Assembly (NCBI GenBank): GCA_025929185.1
Contig: JAICMO010000004.1
Coordinates: 1-52,589 of the forward strand
Direction: 5' to 3'
Origin: Pseudolabrys sp.
Lineage (GTDB): Bacteria; Pseudomonadota; Alphaproteobacteria; Rhizobiales; Xanthobacteraceae
Length of the DNA stretch: 52,589 nt
Shown: positions 16,614-26,032 of the stretch, piece by piece
How the letters are laid out: every line of letters begins with the position of its first letter
How positions within the stretch are numbered: the stretch's first letter is position 1
Translations under genes and position numbers: made by a program
Notes under the pieces: model-generated
Database searches by the model: none
What the model was told of the DNA's origin: nothing
The model's input: only the letters and a program-made list of their open reading frames with translations

Positions 16614-17665
16614 CAGGCCGCGATGCTGAGAATGTTCACTTGAGGCTACTCGTTCTCGGAGCCGGTTCTGCGGGCGTTCGCCACGCTTTGTCGGGCCAGG
16701 TGCTCGGACTTGACGTCGGCATCATGGACGTCGACTCCGCTCGCGCGGCCGAATCGGCCGTGAAGGTTGGCGCATCGGCACACTTTAACGATCTTGACGC
16801 GGCGCTGGCCTGGAAGCCGGATGCCGTTCTCGTTGCGACGCCGCACGTGCATCACGTTTCGCAGGCTATAGCAGCATTGCGATCGAATGCCGACGTTCTC
16901 ATCGAGAAGCCGATTTCCGATCGCGTCGAGCGTGCCCAGGAATTCCTGGCCGTGGCGCGTGAATCGGGCCGCAAGGCTTTTGTCGTGTGCAATATGCGAT
17001 TCCATCCGGCCGTTGCCGTTCTGCGCGATAATCTTCATCGTGTTGGCGCGGTTCGCTATGCGCGCGCGCACTATGGGAATTATCTGCCGAATATGCGGCC
17101 CGGTGCCGATTACCGGACACTCTATTGCGCACGGGCGGAGACCGGCGGCGGCGTCATGCTCGACGCCATTCACGAGATCGACTACCTGATGTGGCTGCTC
17201 GGCCCGGCAAATGCCGTGCAAGGCGCGCACGCGCACCTGTCCGATCTCGATATCGATGTCGAAGATTTCGCCAATATTGTGCTCGCGCACAAAGGGGGCG
17301 CGCGATCAGTCATTACCCTCGACTATCTGCGTCCGTACAAGCGGCGAGGTTGCGAAATCGTCGGCGAGAAAGGCCTTCTGCTCTGGGAGAGCGAAGGAAG
17401 GAAGCCCGAGTGCTGCTCGGTCCGTTTCTATGATGCCAAGAGCGAGCACTGGGAAACGCTACTCGACGATGCCGCTCTCGATACCGACAAGCCCTACGTC
17501 GAGATGCTTGGCGACTTCGTGGGCGCCGTTCAAGGGCATTCGCACAGGCTCCAGACCGTCGCCGATGCGGTGGAGCGGCTCGCCGTTACCGTTGCTGCAC
17601 GACAGCAGTCGTTATCGTCACTTCCTCAGATGCATGTGAGCCCGGGGGGCAACGCCGATGTCTAA
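16610..17665 (+). CDS. Gfo/Idh/MocA-family oxidoreductase
   Basis: NAD(P)-dependent sugar oxidoreductase of about 351 residues. N-terminal Rossmann motif [14 protein letters not shown] near residue 14, then VATPHVHH, the conserved EKPIS with catalytic Lys, NMRFHPA and [15 protein letters not shown]. The TTG at 16610 overlaps the pseI stop; TTG 16640, ten codons later, also gives a normal N-terminus. It overlaps the class III aminotransferase by 8 nt. The pair may oxidise then aminate a sugar or a small side-chain precursor; the substrate is not known. Confidence 0.8.
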   Translation: MTGRDAENVHLRLLVLGAGSAGVRHALSGQVLGLDVGIMDVDSARAAESAVKVGASAHFNDLDAALAWKPDAVLVATPHVHHVSQAIAALRSNADVLIEKPISDRVERAQEFLAVARESGRKAFVVCNMRFHPAVAVLRDNLHRVGAVRYARAHYGNYLPNMRPGADYRTLYCARAETGGGVMLDAIHEIDYLMWLLGPANAVQGAHAHLSDLDIDVEDFANIVLAHKGGARSVITLDYLRPYKRRGCEIVGEKGLLLWESEGRKPECCSVRFYDAKSEHWETLLDDAALDTDKPYVEMLGDFVGAVQGHSHRLQTVADAVERLAVTVAARQQSLSSLPQMHVSPGGNADV

Positions 17666-18974
17666 AGAGATCATCTCCTTCGAGGCCAGCAAGCAATGGC
17701 TCGCCCGGGCCCTCGAGCGCATTCCGACCGGCTCGCAGACCTTCTCGAAGAGCTATTTGCAATATCCGGTCGGCCATGCGCCGTTGTTTTTGGATCGTGG
17801 CCAAGGCGGAAGGGTATGGGATATCGACGGCAATGAGTTCGTCGACCTCGTCGCAGGCCTACTGCCGGTAACGCTGGGTTATCGCGATCCGGATGTCGAT
17901 AACGCTATCAAGGCTCAGCTTGAAAAAGGCATCTCGTTCAGCCTCGCCACGCGGCTGGAATTGGAGCTTGCCGAGCGGCTCGCAGAGATCGTCCCCTGTG
18001 CGGAGATGAGCCGTTTCGGTAAAGCTGGCTCTGACGCGACATCGGCGGCCGTCCGCCTGGCGCGAGCGGCGACGCGCCGGGACCGGATCGTCATCTGCGG
18101 ATATCATGGCTGGCACGATTGGTACGTCGGTTCGACTGTGCGGTCTTTGGGCGTTCCCGAGGCGGTCAGGGGACTCTCGCACCGCATTTCCTATGGCGAT
18201 ATCGACGCATTCCGCGTTGTCCTCAAAGCCCACCCTGGAGAGATCGCAGGCATCATCATGGAGCCGATGAATTCGGCTGAGCCACCGGTGGGCTATCTCG
18301 CCGACATGCGGGATCTTGCGCATGCGCATGGCGCGCTGTTCATCTTCGATGAGATCATCACCGGGTTTCGCTATGCCTTGGGCGGCGCTCAGGAGCTATT
18401 CGGCGTCACCCCGGATCTTGCCGCCTTTGGTAAAGGCATGGGCAATGGGATGCCGATCTCGGCCCTTGTCGGCAAGGCCGAAGTCATGCATCTGCTTGAC
18501 GAGGTTTTCTTCTCGGGAACGTTCGGGGGCGAAGCCCTGTCGCTCGCTGCGGCGATCGCCGTCATCGATAAAATGCGCCGCGAGCCGGTGATCGAACATC
18601 TCTATAGCTTCGGGCGTCGCCTGAATGCCCAACTCGCGGGTCTTCTCAGGCAGCACGACCTCGACGAGACCATCTTCCTCAAGGGGCAGCCGTGCTGGAC
18701 GATCCTGGTGATCGCCGATCATGCGGCGGCGACGAAGGAGGAAATCAAGACTTTCATCGTTACGCGATTGGCTCGGAACGGCGTTCTCTCGAACGTCACC
18801 CACAATATCTGCTACGCGCATAACGAGCAGGATTTGAACGACTGCGTGAGCGCTTATCAGAACGTACTCACCGAACTCGGTGATCATGTGCGGTCTGGGC
18901 CGGGCCGGCTAGGGGCCATGCTCGGATGCGACCCGGTAGCGCCCGTGTTTTCGCTTCGCAGCCACAGCCGATGA
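17658..18974 (+). CDS. Class III aminotransferase, glutamate-1-semialdehyde aminomutase-like
   Basis: PLP enzyme of 438 residues resembling HemL. Visible are FSKSYLQYPVGHAP, the cofactor loop FGKAGSDATSAAVRLAR, YHGWHDWY, IMEPMNSAEPP, FDEIITGFR and PLP-lysine AAFGKGMGNGMPI. HemL itself is a housekeeping gene elsewhere, and this copy sits in a polysaccharide operon. Similar enzymes in glycan clusters are thought to transaminate sugar or side-chain aldehydes. Acting with the preceding oxidoreductase is likely. About 30 C-terminal residues past the fold look unstructured. Confidence 0.78.
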   Translation: MSKEIISFEASKQWLARALERIPTGSQTFSKSYLQYPVGHAPLFLDRGQGGRVWDIDGNEFVDLVAGLLPVTLGYRDPDVDNAIKAQLEKGISFSLATRLELELAERLAEIVPCAEMSRFGKAGSDATSAAVRLARAATRRDRIVICGYHGWHDWYVGSTVRSLGVPEAVRGLSHRISYGDIDAFRVVLKAHPGEIAGIIMEPMNSAEPPVGYLADMRDLAHAHGALFIFDEIITGFRYALGGAQELFGVTPDLAAFGKGMGNGMPISALVGKAEVMHLLDEVFFSGTFGGEALSLAAAIAVIDKMRREPVIEHLYSFGRRLNAQLAGLLRQHDLDETIFLKGQPCWTILVIADHAAATKEEIKTFIVTRLARNGVLSNVTHNICYAHNEQDLNDCVSAYQNVLTELGDHVRSGPGRLGAMLGCDPVAPVFSLRSHSR

Positions 18975-19053
18975 CCCTCGCGGCTCCCGGATCGCACCGG
19001 CGGGGGCGGCATTACGTCCAAACTTTCTGCGGCAACGGAGGCGCCTTCTTCCG

Positions 19054-20832
19054 ATGGGTAACACCGAATTGACGTCCCGCGACAAGGGAGCGCTGTGGCT
19101 TCTTGTTCGCGACTTCGCGCTCGCCTATCCGGGCAGGACGTCGAGCATTGTCTTGAGCTATCTGGCGGCCGGCGTGCTGGAAGGTTTCAGCGTCATTGCG
19201 CTGTTGCCGTTGCTGACGATCGCCAGCCCGGCCAGTGCGGAGCCATCAACTGTGGAGACGATGCTGCGACATGTTCTCGCCGGCGTTGGGCTCGAACCGA
19301 CGCTGCGGGTCCTGATGTCCATCATCATTGTGGGAATGTTGGTCAAGGCCGCGGTCATGCTGATGGCGACGGTACAAGTCGGCTATTCGGTCGCTTCCGT
19401 CACTGCGGATCTTCGCCATCGGTTCATTCGTGCAATCGTCGCAGTGCGCTGGGATTTTTTCTTATACCGCTCGGCTGGCGCTTTTTCCAACACCATATCG
19501 AGTGAGGCCGATAGAGCCGGCCGGGCTTACGAGTCGCTATGCCAGATCGCGGCACTGTCCATCCAGGCACTGATCTATTTCGTTTTGGCGCTGCTGGTGT
19601 CGTGGAAGATTTCGCTAGCCGCATTGGCAGCCGGCGGTCTGCTCATCCTCTTGCTCGCGCGGCTTATCAAGCTGTCCCGGCAGGTGGGACATCGGCAAAC
19701 CCGGTTGATGGAGAGCATGAATGCTCAAATCGCCGATGGCCTCAATGGCATGAAGCCGCTCAAGGCGATGGCGCGCGAGGCGAAGCTCGGCACTTATCTG
19801 CATGAGGCCGTCAGTGGGCTCAATCGGGCCGCGCAGGACGCGCTGTTCTACCGTCAGGCGCTGGCCACGCTGGTCGAGCCGATCGTTGTCGTCTTCCTAG
19901 GTATCGGAGTGCTGCTAGGCGCTACCGTGTTTTCGATACCCTTGGGCACGCAGATCATTATGGGCCTGTTCTTCTTCCGGCTGGTAACGCGGATCGGCAA
20001 CATCCAGCAGCAATGGCAAAGCGTGGCTCTGGCAGAGAGTGCCTACTGGTCGATGCGAAACAGCATCGCCACGGCGGAGGCGCAGCGCGACGTTCTTTCC
20101 AGCGGCGCGAAGCCGCCTCTTCCGGCCGTCATTACCATCCAGGACGTCAGCTTCTCGCATGACGGGGCTGCGATCCTGGAGCACATCGATCTCGAACTGC
20201 GGCCGGGCGAAATCACCACGGTGATTGGTCCCTCCGGCTCGGGCAAGACTACGCTCGCCGATCTGATTGTGGGACTGCGACGGCCGAGTTCCGGACGAAT
20301 TCGCGTCGGAGCCATCGATCTGCGCGAGATCGATCTCGGCTATTGGCGATCGCATATCGGGTATGTGCCGCAGGAATTGTTTCTATTCAATCAATCGTTG
20401 CGTGACAACGTCGGTCTCGCCGATCCCGACATCGAAACGCCTCGGATCGTCGAAGCGCTGAAACAAGCGGGCGCATGGGAATTCGTCGAGCGCCTGCCGG
20501 AAGGTCTCGATACCATTGTCGGCGCGGGAGGCAGTCGATTTTCCGGCGGTCAACGCCAGCGCATTGCCATCGCGCGTGCGCTCGTTCGCGATCCGGCATT
20601 GCTCATCCTCGACGAAGCTACATCAGCGCTCGACCCGGAAGCAGAAGCCGCCATCTGCGCCACCGTCCGCAATCTCGCGTGTGCCCGCGCGGTTTTGTCC
20701 ATCACCCATCAACCTGCGTGGATTGCGCAGGCTAATACGGTCTATCGCTTCCAGGGAGGGCGTGTGACCCAGGTCGATAAAGCTGAAACGAACCGACTTG
20801 CCTCGCCGATCGGACTTTTTCGGGCAGGTTGA
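19054..20832 (+). CDS. ABC transporter, fused permease and ATPase (MsbA/PglK-type)
   Basis: Half-transporter of 592 residues, acting as a homodimer in the inner membrane. Residues about 20-330 hold six transmembrane helices. The ATPase domain has Walker A GPSGSGKTT (near 397), Q-loop YVPQELFLFN, signature FSGGQRQRIAIARAL, Walker B LLILDEATSALD and H-loop SITHQ. No Wzx, Wzy or KpsM/KpsT is visible, so this may flip the lipid-linked glycan, like PglK. It starts 79 nt after the aminotransferase gene. Lipid A or another substrate is possible. Confidence 0.83.
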   Translation: MGNTELTSRDKGALWLLVRDFALAYPGRTSSIVLSYLAAGVLEGFSVIALLPLLTIASPASAEPSTVETMLRHVLAGVGLEPTLRVLMSIIIVGMLVKAAVMLMATVQVGYSVASVTADLRHRFIRAIVAVRWDFFLYRSAGAFSNTISSEADRAGRAYESLCQIAALSIQALIYFVLALLVSWKISLAALAAGGLLILLLARLIKLSRQVGHRQTRLMESMNAQIADGLNGMKPLKAMAREAKLGTYLHEAVSGLNRAAQDALFYRQALATLVEPIVVVFLGIGVLLGATVFSIPLGTQIIMGLFFFRLVTRIGNIQQQWQSVALAESAYWSMRNSIATAEAQRDVLSSGAKPPLPAVITIQDVSFSHDGAAILEHIDLELRPGEITTVIGPSGSGKTTLADLIVGLRRPSSGRIRVGAIDLREIDLGYWRSHIGYVPQELFLFNQSLRDNVGLADPDIETPRIVEALKQAGAWEFVERLPEGLDTIVGAGGSRFSGGQRQRIAIARALVRDPALLILDEATSALDPEAEAAICATVRNLACARAVLSITHQPAWIAQANTVYRFQGGRVTQVDKAETNRLASPIGLFRAG

Positions 20833-20859
20833 GCTGGACAACGGTACGGTCGGACCGAA

Positions 20860-22407
20860 ATGTTGCAAACACAGAAGAGCATCATCTTTCAGTTTGGCAT
20901 CGAAGGACACGCCCAACTTGCTAAGGCCTGTCAGGATGAATTTCGCGTGCCGATCGCTGGCATCGTCCTGACGCAGGCGATGGAGCGATGGCTCGCGCGC
21001 TGCGAAATCTATCAGCCCGATAGACTCTATTCATTTCCGGCGTTTTACAGCGAAAATATCGCTCGGGTCGCAAAACTGCCGCTGGATGAGGTTCGCAGTC
21101 GTATTTCGTCCTACGAATCGCGCTGGAATATTCCCTCGATCGCAACCTATGTTTACTTCGACCGGTACTTTCGCCGCGAATTGAATTATCCGAAAGCGCT
21201 CCGACTCGCGCTTGTGTTCATGGAATTTGCTGATCACATCCTGAGCCATGAAGATCCATTGTGGGTGCGCGGCAATCTGGTCAATTTCTTCGGCCTTGTG
21301 CTGCAGCAGGCGTGCCTTGCGCGCGGTATACCATCGTTGAAGCCGCGCGCCGCTTGCATCAGCGGTCGCATTGAATTCATGGACGAGACGTCGAACGGCG
21401 GTCTGCGCGGCTGGTGGTCGCTCTATCAACGGCTTTGCCGTGGCGAGGAGGGGGTGCCGAAAGAGGTGGTCGAGGAAGCTCGTGACTGGCTGAAGATGTT
21501 CCAGGACCGCCCCGCGCGGCCGAAATACGCCGAGATTGCCTCCAACGTCCAATTCCGACTTGGCCGCTTCGCCCGGCAGATGCTGCACAGCGTGTCGGTG
21601 CGTTTTGACAAGAATTATTGGGATGAGCTGCTTAACTGTCGGCTCGACCGACAATTATACTTCCGGGAAAGGCCTGGACGCGCGTTTCTGGTTGAGTTTC
21701 TCGGCTATCAGCTTCGCGCGATGTGGCAGCGGCGCGCCGCATGGTTTCGAGAGCAGCCGGATCTTGACGAGCCTTTCGTCTATCTGCCGCTCCAGTACAC
21801 GCCCGAGATATCGACGCTTACGCACGGCTTGCGCTGGGAGGATCAGGCAAATCTGGTCTCGAATCTCGCCAAGTACCTGCCATCCGGGTTGCGGCTCTAT
21901 GTCAAGGAGCACACGTCGATGGTCGGACACCGCAGCGGCGCGTTCTACCGCCGGATTCAAGAGCACTATAACGTGACGCTGGTGAGCCCCAACGTCGGCA
22001 CCTTCGATCTTATCCGCAAGGCGCGGGCGGTCGCCACCGTCACGTCGACGGCCGGGTGGGAGGCGTTTGTATTGGGCAAGCCGGTGCTGGTGTTCGGCGA
22101 GGTCTTCTTTCAGGAGTTTCCCAACGTGCTGAAGCTCGGAATCGACGACGATACGCCGCAGAAGATTCGAGCCTACATCGAAGGTTTCGAGCGGGACGAG
22201 AGTGCCATCGAGAATGCCGTCATTGCTTATTTCGGTGCGACAAGTGCGGGTGAGACGGGGGATATCGGCAACGACATTGAACCTGACCAAGCGGACACCA
22301 ACGCGGCGGCCTTTGCACGGTCGGTCCGCTTTCAGCTTTCAGAATTTCCGCTGCATGTGTTGTCGGGCGTAAGCCGTGTCATTCGAAGAGATATGACCGC
22401 AGCATGA
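20860..22407 (+). CDS. Capsule polysaccharide synthesis-like transferase
   Basis: Cytosolic-looking protein of 515 residues. The C-terminal part carries a pattern seen in capsule synthesis (KpsS/KpsC/LipB-type) proteins: YLPLQYTPEISTL, LYVKEHTSMVGHRS, VTLVSPNVGTFDLIRKA, TVTSTAGWEAFVLGKPVLVFG. Such GT-B enzymes use CMP-activated keto-acid sugars (Kdo in the known cases), so this is a candidate for moving the nonulosonic acid from CMP. The N-terminal 200 residues are not recognised. It overlaps the sulfotransferase gene by 4 nt. Confidence 0.7.
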   Translation: MLQTQKSIIFQFGIEGHAQLAKACQDEFRVPIAGIVLTQAMERWLARCEIYQPDRLYSFPAFYSENIARVAKLPLDEVRSRISSYESRWNIPSIATYVYFDRYFRRELNYPKALRLALVFMEFADHILSHEDPLWVRGNLVNFFGLVLQQACLARGIPSLKPRAACISGRIEFMDETSNGGLRGWWSLYQRLCRGEEGVPKEVVEEARDWLKMFQDRPARPKYAEIASNVQFRLGRFARQMLHSVSVRFDKNYWDELLNCRLDRQLYFRERPGRAFLVEFLGYQLRAMWQRRAAWFREQPDLDEPFVYLPLQYTPEISTLTHGLRWEDQANLVSNLAKYLPSGLRLYVKEHTSMVGHRSGAFYRRIQEHYNVTLVSPNVGTFDLIRKARAVATVTSTAGWEAFVLGKPVLVFGEVFFQEFPNVLKLGIDDDTPQKIRAYIEGFERDESAIENAVIAYFGATSAGETGDIGNDIEPDQADTNAAAFARSVRFQLSEFPLHVLSGVSRVIRRDMTAA

Positions 22408-23303
22408 CAAAGCTGCCCAACTTTCTTATCGTCGGCGCCGCCAAGTCGGGCACGACCTCACTTTATGAGTATCTGCGGACGCACCCACAGATATTCATGT
22501 CTAAGCGCAAGGAACCGGCACATTTCGAACCGAAAGCGGGCGGGATCACGTCGTGGGAGGAATATTGCCGCCTCTTCGAAGGGGCCGACGGCTTCAGGCG
22601 CGTCGGCGAGGCATCCGTCAGCTACCTGATGTCGCCGGAGGCGCCGGAGCGCATCGAACGCGCGCTCGGCAAGGACCTCGACATCATCGTGCTGCTGCGC
22701 AATCCCGTCGACATGGCCTATTCCAATTGGGGCCATCAGGTTCGCGAGGGCTATGAGAAACTCGATTTCCTGGCCGCGCTGCACGATGAGGAGCGGCGCC
22801 TCAACGATTCCGATTTTTCGCAGACCGCCGGCCGATGGATCTACGACATGAGCTATGCATTCCGCGCGGCGTACTCTGCCCAGGTTCAGCGCTATCTCGA
22901 TCGATTTGGCCGCGACCGCGTGCATATCTACCTGTTCGAGGAATTCTTCCGGCCGGGTCTTGCGCTTTATCCGCAATTGCTGCGGACGCTGGGCGTGGAT
23001 CCGCACCACTGCGCGGCCGAGGAGGCACACAACAGGGCCGGCACGGTGCGCTCCGTCTTCGCCCGTCGCGTTCTCACTGAACGGATGACTTGGAAGGAGC
23101 CGTTCAAGCTGGTGATACCGGCGGCACTGCGTGCGCGGATGATGGATTCTCTTGCGCGCTTTAATCGTGTCGATCAGGCGTTGGCGCCGATGTCGATGGA
23201 GGCGCGGCGCTACTTGAAGGCCAAGCTTCGGCAGGATGTGGAGGCCCTTTCCGGCCTGCTCGGGCGTGACCTCAAAGCGATCTGGCGCTTCGATGGCAGC
23301 TGA
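22404..23303 (+). CDS. PAPS-dependent sulfotransferase
   Basis: Protein of 299 residues that moves sulfate from PAPS to a hydroxyl or amine of the glycan. The 5'-phosphosulfate loop is FLIVGAAKSGTTSLYEYL near residues 7-24. The 3'-phosphate-binding strand is IIVLLRNPVDMAYSNW near 92-107. HFEPK, typical of the heparan-type Sulfotransfer_1 group, lies between them. It sits in the glycan operon, ATGA-coupled to the preceding gene, and indicates a sulfated polysaccharide. Acceptor is unknown. Confidence 0.85.
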   Translation: MTKLPNFLIVGAAKSGTTSLYEYLRTHPQIFMSKRKEPAHFEPKAGGITSWEEYCRLFEGADGFRRVGEASVSYLMSPEAPERIERALGKDLDIIVLLRNPVDMAYSNWGHQVREGYEKLDFLAALHDEERRLNDSDFSQTAGRWIYDMSYAFRAAYSAQVQRYLDRFGRDRVHIYLFEEFFRPGLALYPQLLRTLGVDPHHCAAEEAHNRAGTVRSVFARRVLTERMTWKEPFKLVIPAALRARMMDSLARFNRVDQALAPMSMEARRYLKAKLRQDVEALSGLLGRDLKAIWRFDGS

Positions 23304-24015
23304 ATTTTCCCCGTGCGTCGAACGGCTACGGCGTAACGAAATTCGCAAGATGTTGAAGCACCTCATTCCCCAGGCGTTGGTGTCGTATCGAAACTGGCGC
23401 CGCTACAGTAAGAGTTTTCCAGATGCGTTTGTTTCGTCGGAAGCGAGCGTCGATCTCGACGCCGCGATCGAGACCGGCTGTATCGTGCGGGCGGGTTGCA
23501 CCGTGGCAAAGTCCGTTGTGCTCAGCCGCTATTCCACCCTGGGCGACAATTGCCTGCTGCGCGGGGGCGGCCGCATCGACATTGGTCCATTTTGCTCGAT
23601 CGGCCCTGAAGTCGTCATGCTCTCGGAAAACCACGAGATGGACCGGCTGACACTCTATCCGCTTGCCCTTTATGCCGGAGCGGACGATCGGCATTCGGAC
23701 TTCAGACCCGCCGATATCACGGTCGGCGCCGACGTGTGGGTCGGCCAGCGTGCAGTAGTGTTGGCTGGCGCCCGCATCGGCAGCGGATGCGTGATCGGCG
23801 CGGGCAGCGTCGTCCCGCGTGGCGAATACGAGCCCTACACCGTCTTGGCGGGTGTTCCCGCTCGCCCGATCAAGAAGCGACTCGACGAGGATACGCGCCG
23901 GGCGCTGCTCGACAGCCGATGGTGGTCGTCGTCTGCCGAGCTGATTTTCGGAGACTGGGCGACCGATCTGCAAATGTCGCGCTGGAGCGATGTCCGTCGC
24001 CTCGGGCGGAACTAG
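23293..24015 (+). CDS. Left-handed beta-helix O-acetyltransferase (CatB/WcaF-like)
   Basis: Hexapeptide-repeat acetyltransferase, about 240 residues, trimeric in this family, using acetyl-CoA. The repeat core runs from SVDLDAAIETGCIVRAGC to GARIGSGCVIGAGSVV, with the catalytic His candidate in MLSENHEMDRL and the typical ending YTVLAGVPARPIKKRL. ATG 23293 overlaps the sulfotransferase gene by 11 nt; ATG 23350 is a shorter alternative. It probably O- or N-acetylates the exported sugar. Confidence 0.78.
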   Translation: MAAEFSPCVERLRRNEIRKMLKHLIPQALVSYRNWRRYSKSFPDAFVSSEASVDLDAAIETGCIVRAGCTVAKSVVLSRYSTLGDNCLLRGGGRIDIGPFCSIGPEVVMLSENHEMDRLTLYPLALYAGADDRHSDFRPADITVGADVWVGQRAVVLAGARIGSGCVIGAGSVVPRGEYEPYTVLAGVPARPIKKRLDEDTRRALLDSRWWSSSAELIFGDWATDLQMSRWSDVRRLGRN

Positions 24016-24017
24016 CG

Positions 24018-24884
24018 GTGAGTTCGACCAAGCGATTTTTGACTATACGGGAGGCTCTACTCGAGCCCGCGGAATCGACTTCCGATGCGGTCGATATCTC
24101 CTATTTCGACAACATCCGATTGTCGAACGGAGTTTATCGCACAACCTCGCCGCGTCGTCTGGACGACATCAATGCGGCTGCCTCGCGTTATATCGCAAAG
24201 CACCATTTACCGCGTGTTTTGGATGTGGGCGCGAGTTCAGGCGTGTCGTCAGCAGAGTGGAGCGCCTCTGTGCTCGATGCGGGCATCGAGCATGATCTTT
24301 ACGTGTCCGACCTCGCAATGTGGGGCCTGCAGACGGGATTCCTGGGCGTGTCGGTTCTCTATGAGGCGTGCGAAAAGCCAAGCCTGTTGCAAGTGGATGT
24401 CGGCGGCGTCGCATTTCCGAACTCGTCCGGATCGTTTTGGCGGAATCGCATTTTCCGAGCAGTAAACGCGATGTTGCCGCACAAGCGGATTGCCGCAGCA
24501 GCGCAACCAGTGATGCTGGTCGGTCCGAGCATCAGGCGCTATGCCGCCGCTCGGCGCCGCGTTTCGTTTATTCAACTAAACATGTTTCGGATATCGTCTA
24601 GTCCAGAAGGAGCCCCGTATCAGGCGATACGCGCAGCGAACGTGCTCAATAAGGGCTATTTTCCCGATGACGAGTTGGTGGTCGCCTACAGGAACCTGCT
24701 TACGATTCTTGATGATGGCGGGGTCTTGATATTGGCCCGTACCGTCAAGGATGGCAGCAATCATGGCTCCATCTACGTTCGCTCGGGAAAGCGCCTCGAT
24801 TGCGTCGCAAAAATTGGCGGCGGCTACGAAGCCGACGAGCTTTTGCTGCGTCTTGAGCGCGACAGTATCGCGCTCCGCACTTAG
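24018..24884 (+). CDS. SAM-dependent methyltransferase-like protein
   Basis: Protein of 288 residues with a class I methyltransferase motif I, RVLDVGASSGVSSAEWS near residue 65, followed by DLYVSDLAMWGLQ (motif II region) and late segments LLTILDDGGVLILARTV and DELLLRLERDS. GTG 24018, two bases after the acetyltransferase stop and downstream of GGAACTAG, fits the start best; longer readings run into the upstream gene. It belongs to the glycan operon, suggesting sugar O- or N-methylation, but the middle part is not recognised and the target is unknown. Confidence 0.65.
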   Translation: MSSTKRFLTIREALLEPAESTSDAVDISYFDNIRLSNGVYRTTSPRRLDDINAAASRYIAKHHLPRVLDVGASSGVSSAEWSASVLDAGIEHDLYVSDLAMWGLQTGFLGVSVLYEACEKPSLLQVDVGGVAFPNSSGSFWRNRIFRAVNAMLPHKRIAAAAQPVMLVGPSIRRYAAARRRVSFIQLNMFRISSSPEGAPYQAIRAANVLNKGYFPDDELVVAYRNLLTILDDGGVLILARTVKDGSNHGSIYVRSGKRLDCVAKIGGGYEADELLLRLERDSIALRT

Positions 24885-24925
24885 TTGAATGTCGTGAGCT
24901 TGCCGCGAAAGGCTCTTATCGAACG

Positions 24926-26032
24926 ATGCGTATTCTGACTTTGATTTCGCAGCTTGGCCCCGGGGGGGCCGAGCGTGTGATGTCCTATCTGGTGACCTAC
25001 CTTTCGAGCAGGCATGAAGTAACATTAATGACCTGGGGCGACGCGTCGTCCTTTTATCCGATCCCGCCGAATGTCGCGCTGGTCGGAACCGATTTGTCCG
25101 GTTCTTCGCAAAGTTCACGGTTGATGGGCGTTGTGCGTCGCGTTGAGGCTGTGCGGCGCCAAGTGAAGGGCCTTCGCCCGCATGTGGCTTTGAGTTTCAT
25201 GGACGCCGTGAACATTGTCGCATTGTCGGCATGCGTGGGGCTGCGTGTACCCATCGTTGTTTCCGAGCGGGTCGACCCGCGTCACCACGATATCGGCCGC
25301 TTCAAGGCCGTGATGCGGCGCTTGCTGTATCCGCGCGCGCAGCGCGTGGTCGTGCAATCGAATCGGATTGCGGATTATTTCCCGAAGCGGCTCCGCAGCA
25401 GGATATCCGTCATTGCGAATCCCGTCGCCGTCCCGGATCGGATCGCAGACCCGCGCCAGCCGGGAGTGGATGGACGCTTCCGCATAGTCGCGGCAGGGCG
25501 GCTCACTTATCAGAAGGCGTTCGATGGCTTGATCGACTCCTTTGCCATGCTTGCCGATAGGTTTCCGCAATGGGACTTAACCATCTTCGGTGAAGGTGAG
25601 GACCGGAAGCGTCTCGAACAGCGCGTCGGCGAACGGCGGTTGGTCACCCGCGTGCATCTGCCGGGTCTATGTAACGGTCTCGCGGACGAACTGGCGGCGG
25701 CGCATATCATGGCCTTTCCATCGCGTTACGAGGGGTTTCCGAACGTGCTGGCGGAAGGACTGGCGGCGGGCCTTCCGGCGGTGGGTTATGCCGAGGTTAG
25801 CGGCGTCGAGGATTTGATCGTTGACGGTTGGACGGGCTTGCTCGTCAGCCCGGCACAGAACCACGTCGCGTTTGCGGAAGCGTTGGCAAAGTTGATGGCT
25901 AACGCAGGTCTGCGAGCCAGTTTGGGACAAAAGGCTCGCGACCATATGACTCAATGGTTGCCGGAGCGCGTATTGCCTTTGTGGGAAGAGGTCTTGGTTG
26001 GCGCTGCGCGGAGTAGACAGGTTGCTGCCTGA
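24926..26032 (+). CDS. Glycosyltransferase family 4
   Basis: GT-B glycosyltransferase of 368 residues. N-terminal ISQLGPGGAERVMSYLV is a PglA/PglJ-type opening. Donor-binding half: RIVAAGRLTYQKAFDGLI near 190, FGEGEDRKRLE, and E-x7-E in YEGFPNVLAEGLAAGLP. Seven G (24962-24968) fall at codons 12-15. It overlaps the next GT4 frame, so the two are probably coupled. Confidence 0.87.
   Translation: MRILTLISQLGPGGAERVMSYLVTYLSSRHEVTLMTWGDASSFYPIPPNVALVGTDLSGSSQSSRLMGVVRRVEAVRRQVKGLRPHVALSFMDAVNIVALSACVGLRVPIVVSERVDPRHHDIGRFKAVMRRLLYPRAQRVVVQSNRIADYFPKRLRSRISVIANPVAVPDRIADPRQPGVDGRFRIVAAGRLTYQKAFDGLIDSFAMLADRFPQWDLTIFGEGEDRKRLEQRVGERRLVTRVHLPGLCNGLADELAAAHIMAFPSRYEGFPNVLAEGLAAGLPAVGYAEVSGVEDLIVDGWTGLLVSPAQNHVAFAEALAKLMANAGLRASLGQKARDHMTQWLPERVLPLWEEVLVGAARSRQVAA

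Noticed and set aside
18934-18945. CGGTAGCG near the end of the class III aminotransferase gene
   Set aside because: In coding sequence, with the first and last positions of ops not matched; likely chance.
24962-24968. Seven-G tract in the first GT4 gene of the pair as a phase-variation switch
   Set aside because: Seven G are expected several times by chance at this GC content, and there is no other evidence.
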